A stretch of 63,495 nucleotides of DNA from Oscillospiraceae bacterium (GTDB lineage Bacteria; Bacillota; Clostridia; Oscillospirales; Acutalibacteraceae). Shown here piece after piece: positions 44,751 to 53,830 of the stretch (position 1 is the first letter of the stretch; every line of letters starts with the position of its first letter). Position numbers and translations under genes: made by a program. The stretch is taken from NCBI GenBank assembly GCA_031270605.1, contig JAISXG010000027.1, forward strand, positions 1 through 63,495, written 5' to 3'. The notes under the pieces are model-generated. The model saw nothing but the letters and a program-made list of their open reading frames with translations, had not been told where the DNA came from and searched no databases.

Positions 44751-45824
44751 ATGAATAAGCTTGCGCTTCAAAGCCTGAATATCGGGCAAAACCTTGACGA
44801 TTTAATGAACCTTGACCCCCGCGGTTACGGCGTTTGTAGGATCCTCTACCCTGCCGCAAGGGCATATACCGGCAAGCCGCTCTCGCTTAACGCTGCCGAG
44901 CAGCTTGTGCAGACTGTGAAAAAGAACGATGTTGTTTATATTTTAACCGGCTTTATCCTGCTTCCGCACAAGCATGCCGAAATGGACGGTATCGTCAGCT
45001 CCGTGTTGCTCTGCCGCGCACTGGTGAAAGCGTTTGAGGCGAAACCTGTCATCATTTGCCCGGAGGATTGCATTGAGGCTGTGAAAAAGCTGAGCCTTGT
45101 CGCCGGGCTGCACCTGTATGATTCTGTTGCGGAGCTGCAAGAATACCCGCAGGCACTGGCGGCGATCCCCTTCACAAAAAAAGCGGACGAAGCCGAAGCC
45201 TGCGCAAACAGCATTCTGAGCGCCGGCCTGCCGAGGGCGGTTGTCAGCATTGAGTGCCCCGGCGCGAACAAACAGGGCGTGTATCATAACGCCACGGGGC
45301 TAGACATGAGCGCGCTTGAGGCGAAAACAGACATGCTCTTTCAAAAGCTTGCGGACGCGGGCGTGATGAACATCGCCGTCGGCGACCTCGGCAACGAAAC
45401 CGGCATGGGCACAATTGCAGAACACCTGAAAGAATTTGTGCCGTATATGGCCGAGAGCGAGGGCAGCACCTGCCGCTGCGGCTGCGCGGGCGGCATTTTA
45501 GCGGCAACGAAAGCCCAAAACATCATCACAGCGACCGTGTCTGACTGGGGCTGCTATGCATTGATCGCGGCGCTTGCCTTCTTGTGTGAGAATATGGACA
45601 TTCTGCACACCCCCGAAACAGAAAAACGCGCGCTCTATGTCGCGTCTGAAGCGGGCATGGTGGATATGGACGGCTGGCTTCTGCCGCAAATCGACGGCAT
45701 GAGCTGCGACATCAACATGACAATCGTCAATTTGATGTATCTCACCGTCAAAAACGCCCTTGACAAACGGGACAATTTTGACACATGGTATGAAAAGGTT
45801 TTGGAATTGAATTTTTTTAAATAA
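44751..45824 (+). CDS. D-glutamate cyclase-like protein (DUF4392)
   Basis: 357 residues. LTGFILLPHKHAEMDGIVSSVLLCRAL, ECPGANKQGVYHNATGLDMS, VGDLGNETGMGTI and CRCGCAGGILAATKAQNIITATVSDWGCYAL (motifs shown in part) match DUF4392, the C-terminal half of the vertebrate D-glutamate cyclase DGLUCY, which turns D-glutamate into 5-oxo-D-proline. Here it is a separate protein; the other DGLUCY half (DUF1445) is encoded three genes later. ATG 44751 fits AGAAAGGAAC better than GTG 44745. Confidence 0.8.
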   Translation: MNKLALQSLNIGQNLDDLMNLDPRGYGVCRILYPAARAYTGKPLSLNAAEQLVQTVKKNDVVYILTGFILLPHKHAEMDGIVSSVLLCRALVKAFEAKPVIICPEDCIEAVKKLSLVAGLHLYDSVAELQEYPQALAAIPFTKKADEAEACANSILSAGLPRAVVSIECPGANKQGVYHNATGLDMSALEAKTDMLFQKLADAGVMNIAVGDLGNETGMGTIAEHLKEFVPYMAESEGSTCRCGCAGGILAATKAQNIITATVSDWGCYALIAALAFLCENMDILHTPETEKRALYVASEAGMVDMDGWLLPQIDGMSCDINMTIVNLMYLTVKNALDKRDNFDTWYEKVLELNFFK

Positions 45825-45858
45825 ACCGATTGAATCGTGAGTAAAAGGAGGGGTTTGC

Positions 45859-46587
45859 GTGTCTTTGGTCCACATTCTGCCCGCGGGAGACTGCGCACTG
45901 GTGGTCGAGTTTGAAAATAAAATCGCTCCCGAGGTCAACGCACGCGTCATGCAGCTTTGCGCCGCAATCAAAGGCAGCGCCATCAAGGGTGTTGTGGATT
46001 TCATCCCCACCTTTCGCTCTGTGCTCGTGAGCTATGACCCGCTTGTTATTTCTTATAACAAGCTGCAAAAAAGGCTGCAAAAGCTCTCTGAAATCAAGTC
46101 CGACGCGGCGAATAACACAGCGCGTATCTTTCACATCCCTGTGTGCTACGGCGGTGAATTCGGCGAAGACATCGGTGATGTCGCGGCGCACACCGGCCTT
46201 TCGGTTGACGAGGTCGTTGCCATGCACAGCGAAAAGCCCTATCTGATTTATATGCTGGGCTTTCTGCCCGGCTTTCCCTATTTGGGCGGCCTGAATGAAA
46301 AGCTGTTCACCCCGCGCCTGCCCTCCCCCCGCACAAGCATTCCCGCGGGGTCTGTGGGCATCGGCGGCGAACAAACAGGCATCTATCCCCTCGCGTCACC
46401 CGGCGGCTGGCGCTTGATCGGCAGAACGCCCCTCAAACCCTATGATGCAAAGCGCGAGGAGCCGATTCTTTATGCCGCGGGCGACTATATTAAATTTGAC
46501 CCGGTGAGCGAAACAGAGTATAATAAAATTGAAAAAGCAGTGCAGGAAAACACCTATACCTATACCATCGAGAAGAGGGGAACTTGA
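45859..46587 (+). CDS. pxpB: 5-oxoprolinase subunit PxpB (KipI family)
   Basis: 242 residues from GTG 45859 (AGGAGGGG upstream). LPAGDCALVVEFENKI opening, YMLGFLPGFPYLGGL and RTSIPAGSVGIGGEQTGIYPLASPGGWRLIGRTP (in part) are diagnostic of the KipI cyclophilin-like domain. With PxpC and PxpA it forms the ATP-dependent enzyme that opens 5-oxoproline to glutamate. Its stop abuts the pxpC start. Confidence 0.92.
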   Translation: MSLVHILPAGDCALVVEFENKIAPEVNARVMQLCAAIKGSAIKGVVDFIPTFRSVLVSYDPLVISYNKLQKRLQKLSEIKSDAANNTARIFHIPVCYGGEFGEDIGDVAAHTGLSVDEVVAMHSEKPYLIYMLGFLPGFPYLGGLNEKLFTPRLPSPRTSIPAGSVGIGGEQTGIYPLASPGGWRLIGRTPLKPYDAKREEPILYAAGDYIKFDPVSETEYNKIEKAVQENTYTYTIEKRGT

Positions 46588-46588
46588 T

Positions 46589-47524
46589 ATGTTGAGCATT
46601 ATGGTTCCGGGCCCCCTTGCCATGCTGCAGGACATGGGTGTGGTCGGCTATCAGTCCGCCGGCTTTCCCCAAACCGGCGCGGCAGACAAAGACGCGCTTC
46701 GTAAAGCGAACTTACTTGTCGGAAACGCGCAAAACGAGGCCTGCATTGAAATGGTTCTGATGGGCATAACCACCTATTTCACAAAAGCCGCGGTCATAGC
46801 CATAACCGGCGCGGACATTGCGCCCCAGCTCAATTGGGAGCCGATTCCCATGAACCGGGCCATTGCCGTGAAAAAGGGGGATACCTTTACATCCTCTTAT
46901 GCAAAAAGCGGCTGCCGGGCCTATTTTGCCATTGCGGGCGGCTTTGACGTGCCGCGGGTGATGGGAAGTAAATCCACGAACCTAAAATTAAAAACAGGCG
47001 GCTTTGAGGGCAGAAAGCTGCGCACGGGTGACCTGCTGCCTTATCAGGAAATCAGCCTTCCTCCCGAAACACTTGCAAAAAGAAGCATTGCCGCAGCCCC
47101 TTATGACAAACAGGTGACTCTTCGCGTGGTGCTGGGGCCGCAAGAGAATGCCTTTACAGAAAACGGGATGAATATCTTTTTGTCAAGCGAATACCTTGTC
47201 GACCCGAATTCGGATAGAATGGGCATTCGCCTGAAAGGTGAAGCGGTGGAATCCCAAAACGGCACCGACATTATTTCAGATGGCATTGCCTATGGCAGCG
47301 TACAAATCCCCGCAAACGGCCAGCCCATCATCTTGGGGGCGGACCGTCAAACGACGGGCGGCTATGTCAAAATCGCCACGGTCATCACCCGTGATATGCC
47401 TAAAACCGCTCAGCTCAAGCCGGGTGACGCAGTGCGTTTCGCGGCTATAAGCGTCAAAGAGGCACAAAAGCTTTACAAGGCATATGAAAAAGAAATGCGC
47501 GCTTTGGCAAAGCGTTTTCAATAA
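46589..47524 (+). CDS. pxpC: 5-oxoprolinase subunit PxpC (KipA family)
   Basis: 311 residues from ATG 46589 (AGAGGGGA upstream, 1 base after the pxpB stop). Typical start LSIMVPGPLAMLQDMGVVGYQ, then ADKDALRKANLLVGN and the C-terminal VQIPANGQPIILGADRQTTGGY (in part). Related to the urea amidolyase/biotin-dependent carboxylase C-terminal domain. Partner of PxpB and PxpA. Confidence 0.92.
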   Translation: MLSIMVPGPLAMLQDMGVVGYQSAGFPQTGAADKDALRKANLLVGNAQNEACIEMVLMGITTYFTKAAVIAITGADIAPQLNWEPIPMNRAIAVKKGDTFTSSYAKSGCRAYFAIAGGFDVPRVMGSKSTNLKLKTGGFEGRKLRTGDLLPYQEISLPPETLAKRSIAAAPYDKQVTLRVVLGPQENAFTENGMNIFLSSEYLVDPNSDRMGIRLKGEAVESQNGTDIISDGIAYGSVQIPANGQPIILGADRQTTGGYVKIATVITRDMPKTAQLKPGDAVRFAAISVKEAQKLYKAYEKEMRALAKRFQ

Positions 47525-47558
47525 TCTGAACCCCTTCAAAACGGAAGGAATGAAAAAG

Positions 47559-48347
47559 ATGAACTATGAACACACAAGCCCCCGAGAGGTGCGTGAATTA
47601 ATTCGCACAGGCAAAATTAATTATCAGACTTCCGGCATGTGCGCGGGCTATGCGCAGGCAAATCTTGTGATCTTGCCGAAAGAATATGCCTATGATTTTT
47701 TGCTGTTCGCGCAGCGAAACCCCCGCTCCTGCCCCCTGCTTGAGGTGCTGGACGAAGGCGCGAAAGGCTTTCACTACATGGCCGACAAGAACGCAAACGT
47801 GGCTATGGACATCCCGAAATACCGCGTTTATCGCAACGGTGTTCTGACCGAAGAATGTGAAAATGTGCTGCATTTATGGCAAAAGAATTTCGTGAGCTTT
47901 TTAATCGGGTGCAGCTTTTCGTTTGAAAGCGAGTTGCTCGCGGCGGACGTGCCCGTGCGCCACATTGAAGAAAACCGCAACGTGCCCATGTATAACACGA
48001 ACATCCCGGACGAGCCGGCCGGCATCTTTTGCGGCAACATGGTGGTGAGCATGCGCCCGATCCCGCACCGTCAGGTGGTCACGGCCGTGAATGTGACAGC
48101 GGCAATGCCCAAGGTGCACGGCGCGCCGATTCATATCGGAGACCCTGCGAAAATCGGCATTGCAGACCTCGGCCGCCCCGACTATGGCGACAGCGTCACG
48201 ATCAACGAGGATGAGGTGCCCGTGTTCTGGCCCTGCGGCGTCACTCCCCAGGCGGCGGTCATGGCGGCAAAGCCCTCGCTCGCCATCACCCACTCCCCCG
48301 GGCATATGTTCATTACAGATGTGAAAAACATATCCTTAAAATATTAA
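47559..48347 (+). CDS. DUF1445 protein (D-glutamate cyclase N-terminal-half homologue)
   Basis: 262 residues from ATG 47559 (GGAAGGA, nine bases upstream). [58 protein letters not shown] and the closing [29 protein letters not shown] (in part) are diagnostic of DUF1445, often annotated as putative hydro-lyase. In vertebrate DGLUCY this domain is fused ahead of DUF4392. Lying between pxpC and pxpA, it is likely to take part in the same glutamate/5-oxoproline chemistry; its exact reaction is not established from sequence. Confidence 0.82.
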   Translation: MNYEHTSPREVRELIRTGKINYQTSGMCAGYAQANLVILPKEYAYDFLLFAQRNPRSCPLLEVLDEGAKGFHYMADKNANVAMDIPKYRVYRNGVLTEECENVLHLWQKNFVSFLIGCSFSFESELLAADVPVRHIEENRNVPMYNTNIPDEPAGIFCGNMVVSMRPIPHRQVVTAVNVTAAMPKVHGAPIHIGDPAKIGIADLGRPDYGDSVTINEDEVPVFWPCGVTPQAAVMAAKPSLAITHSPGHMFITDVKNISLKY

Positions 48348-48360
48348 GAAGGTGACTGAT

Positions 48361-49122
48361 ATGATAAAGGTGGACCTCAACGCCGACCTCGGCGAGAGCT
48401 TCGGCGCATATAAAATCGGGAATGACGACAACATCCTCCCCCTGATCACCTCCACCAATATTGCCTGTGGCTATCACGCGGGCGACCCGCTTGTAATGAC
48501 AAAAACTGTGAAAATCGCAGCCGAAAACGGCGTTTCGATCGGCGCCCACCCGGGCTTTCCCGATTTGATGGGTTTCGGCCGCCGCAATATGGACTGTTCA
48601 CCCGCGGAGGCGAAGGCCTATGTGCTTTATCAGCTGGGCGCACTCGACGCGTTCTGCAAAACCAACGGCGCACGCCTCAACCATGTGAAGCCGCACGGCG
48701 CGCTTTATAACATGGCGGCGAAAGATAAGGCTCTTGCGGCGGCCATTTGTGAAGCGGTTGCAGCGTTTGACAGCTCGCTCTTTTTTCTCGGCCTTTCGGG
48801 CAGCGAAATGATCACCGCCGCAAAAGAGCTTGGCTTGCGTACGGTGAGCGAGGTGTTCGCCGACCGCGCCTATGAAGAAAACGGCACCTTGGTCGCCCGC
48901 ACCAAGCCCGGCGCCATGATCACAGACGAAGCAGAGGCGATTGCCCGCGTGGTGCGCATGGTCACACAGGGCACCGTCACCGCCGTCACCGGTAAAGACA
49001 TCCCGATTGCCGCCGACTCCATCTGCGTGCATGGCGACGGCGAAAAAGCCCTGCTGTTTGTGCAAAAGATCAAAGCCGCACTTACAGAAAAAGGTGTTGC
49101 GCTCGCCCCCATCGGGGTGTAA
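48361..49122 (+). CDS. pxpA: 5-oxoprolinase subunit PxpA (LamB/YcsF family)
   Basis: 253 residues from ATG 48361 (AAGAAGGTG upstream). [47 protein letters not shown] and [10 protein letters not shown] are the LamB/YcsF signature; the conserved Asp/His residues form the catalytic barrel. Completes the PxpABC 5-oxoprolinase. Confidence 0.93.
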   Translation: MIKVDLNADLGESFGAYKIGNDDNILPLITSTNIACGYHAGDPLVMTKTVKIAAENGVSIGAHPGFPDLMGFGRRNMDCSPAEAKAYVLYQLGALDAFCKTNGARLNHVKPHGALYNMAAKDKALAAAICEAVAAFDSSLFFLGLSGSEMITAAKELGLRTVSEVFADRAYEENGTLVARTKPGAMITDEAEAIARVVRMVTQGTVTAVTGKDIPIAADSICVHGDGEKALLFVQKIKAALTEKGVALAPIGV

Positions 49123-49179
49123 AATGATACAAAAGGCTGAAAGCAAAGCTTCAACCGCGTGAAAGGATCATCAGAAATC

Positions 49180-50349
49180 ATGGGCTATTTGCGGACATGG
49201 GCTGAAATCGACTTAGACAACATTCTTTATAATTTTTTAAACATCAAAAAGCGCGCCGGTGAAGGCGTGAAGGTGGCGGCAGTCATTAAGGCCGACGGCT
49301 ACGGCCACGGCGCTGTACCCATTGCCCGCACACTCAAGGACCATGCCGATTATTTTTCTGTCGCCATGGTGGAAGAGGCTGTGGCGCTGCGCCGTTCGGG
49401 CATCACAAACCCCATCCTTGTTTTGGGCTACACCTCGCCCGCTTTGTTTTCTGCAGTGACCGCTCATGACATCACGGTGACGATCTATTCCCTCGCCCAC
49501 GCGCAGGACCTTTCACACCACGCGGCAGAAGAACAGAAAACCGTTTCGGTATTCCTCGCGGTTGACACGGGCATGTCGCGCATCGGCTTTGCAGACACGG
49601 CCGAAAGTGTTGCGGAAATCAGGCAAATCGCCGCCTTGAAAAACATCACAATCGCGGGCATTTTCAGCCACTTCGCCAAGGCGGATGAAACCGACAAAAC
49701 CTCCGCATTGTGGCAAGAGAACCGTTTTTCGGCTTTTATTGACAAAATTGAGGCATCCGGCGTGAGCCTGCCGTTCAAATCCCTTTATAACAGCGCGGGT
49801 ATCATGGAGTTTGCCCCAAAATTCAACCTTGTGCGGGCGGGCATTGTGCTTTACGGCCTTTATCCGTCAGACGAGGTTGACCGAGACAAACTTGACATTC
49901 GCCCCGTTATGGCACTCAAAACCCACGTGGTGCACCTGCACACAGTTGAAAAAGGCGTGGGCGTGAGCTACGGGCATGAATACAAAGCGCCCGGCACACG
50001 GCTGATCGCCACCCTTTCGGCCGGCTATGCGGACGGCGTGCACCGCCTGCTTTCAAACTGCGGCGGCGTGCTGATTCGCGGCAAATACGCCCCCATCACC
50101 GGCCGCGTGTGCATGGATCTGTTTATGGTGGACGTCACCGACATCCCCGGCGTGCAGCTTGAGGATGTCGCGGTGCTCATCGGCTCAGACGGCGGCGAGA
50201 CCATCCTCGCCGAAGATGTCGCAAGGCACGCCCAAACCATCAACTATGAAATCACCTGCTCGGTGTCGAAGCGTGTGCCCCGCGTTTTTATCAAAGACGG
50301 CAAAGAGATTGCGATAACAAGCAATCTGGGAACAAACGAGATAGGGTAA
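49180..50349 (+). CDS. alr: alanine racemase
   Basis: 389 residues from ATG 49180 (AAAGGATC upstream). PLP lysine in AAVIKADGYGHGAVP, catalytic tyrosine in GVSYGHEYKAPG, plus DTGMSRIGF, NSAGIMEF and GRVCMDLFMVDVTD. Makes D-alanine, which the D-amino acid transaminase at the start of the operon can convert to D-glutamate. Last gene of the operon. Confidence 0.93.
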   Translation: MGYLRTWAEIDLDNILYNFLNIKKRAGEGVKVAAVIKADGYGHGAVPIARTLKDHADYFSVAMVEEAVALRRSGITNPILVLGYTSPALFSAVTAHDITVTIYSLAHAQDLSHHAAEEQKTVSVFLAVDTGMSRIGFADTAESVAEIRQIAALKNITIAGIFSHFAKADETDKTSALWQENRFSAFIDKIEASGVSLPFKSLYNSAGIMEFAPKFNLVRAGIVLYGLYPSDEVDRDKLDIRPVMALKTHVVHLHTVEKGVGVSYGHEYKAPGTRLIATLSAGYADGVHRLLSNCGGVLIRGKYAPITGRVCMDLFMVDVTDIPGVQLEDVAVLIGSDGGETILAEDVARHAQTINYEITCSVSKRVPRVFIKDGKEIAITSNLGTNEIG

Positions 50350-50362
50350 TCAATGAAATAAT

Positions 50363-50397
50363 AAAAAGGCAGGCTTTTTATGGCCTGCCTTTTTTGT
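50363..50397. terminator. terminator after alr
   Basis: AAAAAGGCAGGC / GGCCTGCCTTTTTT stem; also usable by the converging gene. Confidence 0.85.
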
Positions 50398-50409
50398 TAT
50401 TATGAATAA

Positions 50410-51570
50410 TTATTTACTGTTGGCATATCTTGTCACACACAAGAAATCCCTCGCATAGAGCCGGTCAAAGCTCTCAAAGCCAAGCTGGATCACATTCGAC
50501 TTCTGCAAACCAAGAATCACATCATGCGCCGAAACAATTTCTGTCGCCTTCATGCCCGGCCAATAGTCCGGCGGATAATTCTCAGACTTCCAGCCCTCCA
50601 TCAGCCGCTCAAACATCGCCGGGGGGTATGCATAGGCATGCGCGACCCATTCGCTGTTGTCAAGCACCACATAATTGCCGATGTCTATGCGGCAGAATGA
50701 GTCGGGCAGCAGCTCCACCTGGCGGATCATGCCCGCCATGCATGCATAAAGCTGCATTTTGCCCGCGTCGGGGTTCACAAAGCTTTCAAGAATCCCCACA
50801 TAGTGCTGGCTGCGGATCTGCTCAAGCAGCAGCTGTGAAAGCCCAAGGGTCTCATCGCCGCCCTCGCGCACAAGGCGGTCAAAAATCGCGTCGTTAATGC
50901 GCTGCGGCATTTCGGTGTATGTCACCTTTGCGACAAAATTGCGCACAAGCGGGCGCAGGCGCTCAAGCTCCGCCGACTCCACCAGCGAGGCGATCACCTG
51001 CTCGTGCGCGAGCAGCACCTCCTTGTCACAGCCGCACAGATACAGCAGCTGCAAACGGTCATAAAACGGGGTGTACAAATCCACGCCGTATTTACGGCAA
51101 AAATCCTCCATTGAAAGTGATTCGGCTTGCATGAGCTCTGTGGCCTTTTGATAAATGTCAACCCACGACTCCCCGGCAAGGGCAATCAGGGTTTTTTCAT
51201 AAAACACGGGCTTGTTGAGCTTTATCCACTCGCACGCAAGCAAAAACAGCGAAATGACCAATTGGTTCTCGGGGTGCTGCTGGCAATAGATCCAGCCGAT
51301 TTCAAACAGCATCTGCGTCATGCGGCCCCGAAACGCGTTTTTCAACGACGCATATTCGCGCATATTGCACAGCTCCGCCATTTGATAGGCATAGTTCAGC
51401 TCGGTGACCGAAAGCTCCAGAAACGTGGTATTCTCACGGCGCACACGCTCCAAAATCCCGTTTGCGATCTCTTTGTCTGCCAAGGCGAACTCACGGGGCA
51501 GCGGAAAGCGCGATTGGAGTTCTTCTTTCTTTTTTTCAATAAAGCTTGAAAAATCATTCATAGCTTCCAC
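50410..51570 (-). CDS. hypothetical cytoplasmic protein (386 aa)
   Basis: A soluble, mostly alpha-helical protein (ELSVTELNYAYQMAELCNMREYASLKNAF, in part; TPFYDRLQLLYLCGCDKEVLL) with no signal peptide, membrane segment or catalytic motif I recognise. The helical pairs are reminiscent of solenoid repeats. Its start is 33 bases after the stop of the membrane coiled-coil gene, so the two form a leftward pair and probably act together. Function unknown. Confidence 0.7.
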   Translation of the reverse strand: MEAMNDFSSFIEKKKEELQSRFPLPREFALADKEIANGILERVRRENTTFLELSVTELNYAYQMAELCNMREYASLKNAFRGRMTQMLFEIGWIYCQQHPENQLVISLFLLACEWIKLNKPVFYEKTLIALAGESWVDIYQKATELMQAESLSMEDFCRKYGVDLYTPFYDRLQLLYLCGCDKEVLLAHEQVIASLVESAELERLRPLVRNFVAKVTYTEMPQRINDAIFDRLVREGGDETLGLSQLLLEQIRSQHYVGILESFVNPDAGKMQLYACMAGMIRQVELLPDSFCRIDIGNYVVLDNSEWVAHAYAYPPAMFERLMEGWKSENYPPDYWPGMKATEIVSAHDVILGLQKSNVIQLGFESFDRLYARDFLCVTRYANSK

Positions 51571-51603
51571 AGCCTCCGTTGCATAATATCAAAACAAAAA
51601 CAA

Positions 51604-53100
51604 TCATTCGGACGTTTTCTCGGTGTTAGCGTCACGAATGGAGCACACCGCGCGCGGCAAAGCGTCGGCAGCCTCGCCGATGCTCGCCGCAACAGCGACC
51701 AGCCTCCCCACGATTTCGGCAAGCGAGCTGTCCATTTCTTTGAGGGCGGACGAAACCAGCTGCTCAATGCCGGTTTCAAAGCGGTGGGTGGATGCGTCCG
51801 CATCGTTTTTGAAGGAATCCACCGTGTTGCTCAGCTGATGGGTGATGGTGTGCAAGTTCGCGAGGTGGCTTTCAAGCGCTTCGCCCAAAGAGGAAATATC
51901 GCGTGAAAAGCCTGTCGCATAGGTTTCGGCGCTGTTGAGCAGTTTTTGGTATTCCTGCTCCGCGGACTCTGAAAAAGCGGTTGAAAGCTGCGCGACCTTT
52001 GTGTCGACCGCCATATTAAACTGGTTATATGCCTCAGAAACGCCCGCCGCAAACCGGTCTGCGGTGTTTTCCATGCCGCCCATGACCTCACGCAGGGCAG
52101 CAACGGTTTCGCCCAAAGCGCCGTTGTTGGCCAAAAGCGCGCCGCTGAACTCGTTGAGCACGGTTGCCGCCGCCTCCTCGGTGTTTTTGTGCATGCTTTC
52201 CGTCGCGTCGCGCAAGGCGGTGATGGTGTCCGCCAACGCGCGGTTGTTCGCCGAAAGCGCGGCGCCGAATTCGCTCAGAACGGCCTTTGCGGAATCCTCT
52301 GTATTCTGGCGCATGGTGGCGATCGCGTCACTCAACAACTCGGCTGTCGTCTCCTGCTGCGCCGCGACAGAGCCGACCGCCTTTGTCGTGATTTGCTGCA
52401 TCTGCTCGACTGTCTGCGTGATGCTTTTCACGACCGCGCCGCTTTCAAGAATGCAGCTTTGCATGCTCTGTGCAAAGCCCGCGTTTTTCTCAAGCGTATT
52501 TTCAAGGCCGGCGAGGTGTGCGCCAAGGCCCGAAACGGCGGAGGACAGGGTTTCGGATATCGTGTTCGCCTTTTGATAAACCTCGCCGTACTGCGCCGAA
52601 AGCTGCATCGCGGTTTCATTGATTTCGGCAAGCTGCCCTGCAAACTGCCCTGCAGCCCCGTTCATTGCGGCGACGACCTCCGCCTCCTGCTCAAGATAGT
52701 GCTCGGTTCTTGCGGTGAACAGGGCCGCGAGGTCGTTCGCCAGCTCTGCCATGCCGCTTTCCTGCCGTTTCACCACAGCGGACGAAAGCTCGGCCACCAC
52801 GGCCGCCGCCGCGTTCACAGAGGGCAAAAGGTCTTGTGCAACCATGCGCTCATAGCCCGCCTGCACCGTTTCAACCAGCTGCGTGCTCGTGAAGGCCATA
52901 AGCTGCTTTGCCAAAAGCGCGGAGCTGTCACCCAGCAGCTGCTCCTGCGCCTTGAGCAAGCCCCGCAGACTTTCGGACTGCGCCTTTCTGCCCCTTGCAA
53001 GGTGAAGAACCAAGAACACCAGCACAAGGCCCAGCAGGCCGATCAAAAGCAACAAAAGCAAACCCGTGTTGTTTTGCAGGATTTCATTAAAACGCCCCAT
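51604..53100 (-). CDS. membrane-anchored long coiled-coil protein
   Basis: 498 residues from ATG 53100 (GAGGAGGA upstream; ten further codons to 53130 are rejected). One N-terminal membrane helix (GLLLLLLIGLLGLVLVFLVLHLA, shown split) is followed by about 460 residues of continuous helix, rich in Ala, Glu, Thr, Ser. A ~49-residue unit (Q/KNTE-x-(S/A)A-x-x-VL-x-EF-x-(A/G)AL-x-ANN-x-AL) occurs twice in tandem at about 275-365. The layout resembles the coiled-coil parts of MotA/ZorA-like or chemoreceptor-like proteins, but no MotA core, HAMP or chemoreceptor signalling tip is present. Confidence 0.7.
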   Translation of the reverse strand: MGRFNEILQNNTGLLLLLLIGLLGLVLVFLVLHLARGRKAQSESLRGLLKAQEQLLGDSSALLAKQLMAFTSTQLVETVQAGYERMVAQDLLPSVNAAAAVVAELSSAVVKRQESGMAELANDLAALFTARTEHYLEQEAEVVAAMNGAAGQFAGQLAEINETAMQLSAQYGEVYQKANTISETLSSAVSGLGAHLAGLENTLEKNAGFAQSMQSCILESGAVVKSITQTVEQMQQITTKAVGSVAAQQETTAELLSDAIATMRQNTEDSAKAVLSEFGAALSANNRALADTITALRDATESMHKNTEEAAATVLNEFSGALLANNGALGETVAALREVMGGMENTADRFAAGVSEAYNQFNMAVDTKVAQLSTAFSESAEQEYQKLLNSAETYATGFSRDISSLGEALESHLANLHTITHQLSNTVDSFKNDADASTHRFETGIEQLVSSALKEMDSSLAEIVGRLVAVAASIGEAADALPRAVCSIRDANTEKTSE

Positions 53101-53533
53101 AATAATATCCTCCTCAAGCATGATAAGCAAGCCGCGTCCGCCGCAAAAAATCAGAAACCAAACAAAGCAAAAACAAAAGCGAAAGGCGCGGGGGTTGCTT
53201 TATTAAAAAACATAGTATCTTTTTCGACTCATTTTAGCAAAGAATACCTTTTCTCACATTATAAACCATAGACGCTCAAAATTCAACTGCATCATTAAAA
53301 TAAATTTCAATCTGTGACCGCAGCGGACGCCGCCGCAAAAACCGATCATTTTTGCCGCAGAATGTTTGACATTTTTGCTTTTTTCTTTGATTTTTTTCAG
53401 AATCGTTCTAAAAAACCAAAATTTTTTTGGAATTCTTTTTTCTTTGAAGCCTTTAAAAACAACGTATTTTCTGTCAAATCATTTCCATTTGTGTCTTGCG
53501 TTGTAAAATTATAACAAAAGTAGTAAATTTTTG
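53101..53533. other. intergenic region with divergent promoters
   Basis: AT-rich, T- and A-tract-laden spacer of about 430 bases between the leftward coiled-coil gene and the pilin leader. It holds the leftward promoter at 53258-53286. No gene supported. Confidence 0.5.
53258..53286 (-). promoter_or_regulatory. promoter for the coiled-coil/hypothetical gene pair
   Basis: Minus strand TTGAAT (53286-53281), 17-base spacer, TATAAT (53263-53258); leader of about 150 bases. Confidence 0.65.
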
Positions 53534-53562
53534 TTGACAATTGATTATTCTTGTGATAAGGT
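53534..53562 (+). promoter_or_regulatory. promoter of the major pilin leader
   Basis: TTGACA (53534-53539), 17-base spacer, TAAGGT (53557-53562). It opens a ~260-base leader before the pilin ATG. Confidence 0.6.
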
Positions 53563-53574
53563 AATGTCAAGAAG

Positions 53575-53685
53575 TCTTTTTTCATATTCAGCAAACCGGG
53601 CAACAACGCCGGGGCGCAAATGAAAAGACCTGTTGGTGATTGTTTTGAACAACTGCCGTTTGTCTTTTAAAATGTGAAAGCAAGT
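53575..53685 (+). ncRNA. structured leader RNA, possible c-di-GMP-I (GEMM)-like riboswitch
   Basis: A closing stem TTTCATATT (53580-53588) / AATGTGAAA (53671-53679) encloses two arms. Arm 1 is CCGG...CCGG flanked by GCAAACC on the left and GGGGCGCAAA on the right, recalling the GCAAACC / GGGACGCAAA blocks of GEMM-I. Arm 2 has AAAAGAC/GTCTTTT with inner GTTG/CAAC. A T run (53685-53690) follows. Against it: arm 2 lacks an obvious tetraloop receptor and the arm 1 loop is not GNRA. Control of pili by c-di-GMP is well known in Clostridia. Confidence 0.4.
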
Positions 53686-53830
53686 TTTTTCAGTCGACAG
53701 TGTTGCGGACGCTTTGTGCGCCGGTTGGGTATGCGGCGCGCAGGCGACTGGATGGCTTGGGGTTGCTTTTTGAAAAAAGGGTTCTCAATTTGAGGCGAAA
53801 AGGCCTCTGAAGAAAGAAAGGAAGAAAATT

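Noticed and set aside
51604-53100. Zorya ZorA (MotA-like defence protein)
   Set aside because: Only one membrane helix and no MotA/TolQ/ExbB core; the downstream protein has no OmpA or helicase domain, so the Zorya assignment is not supported.
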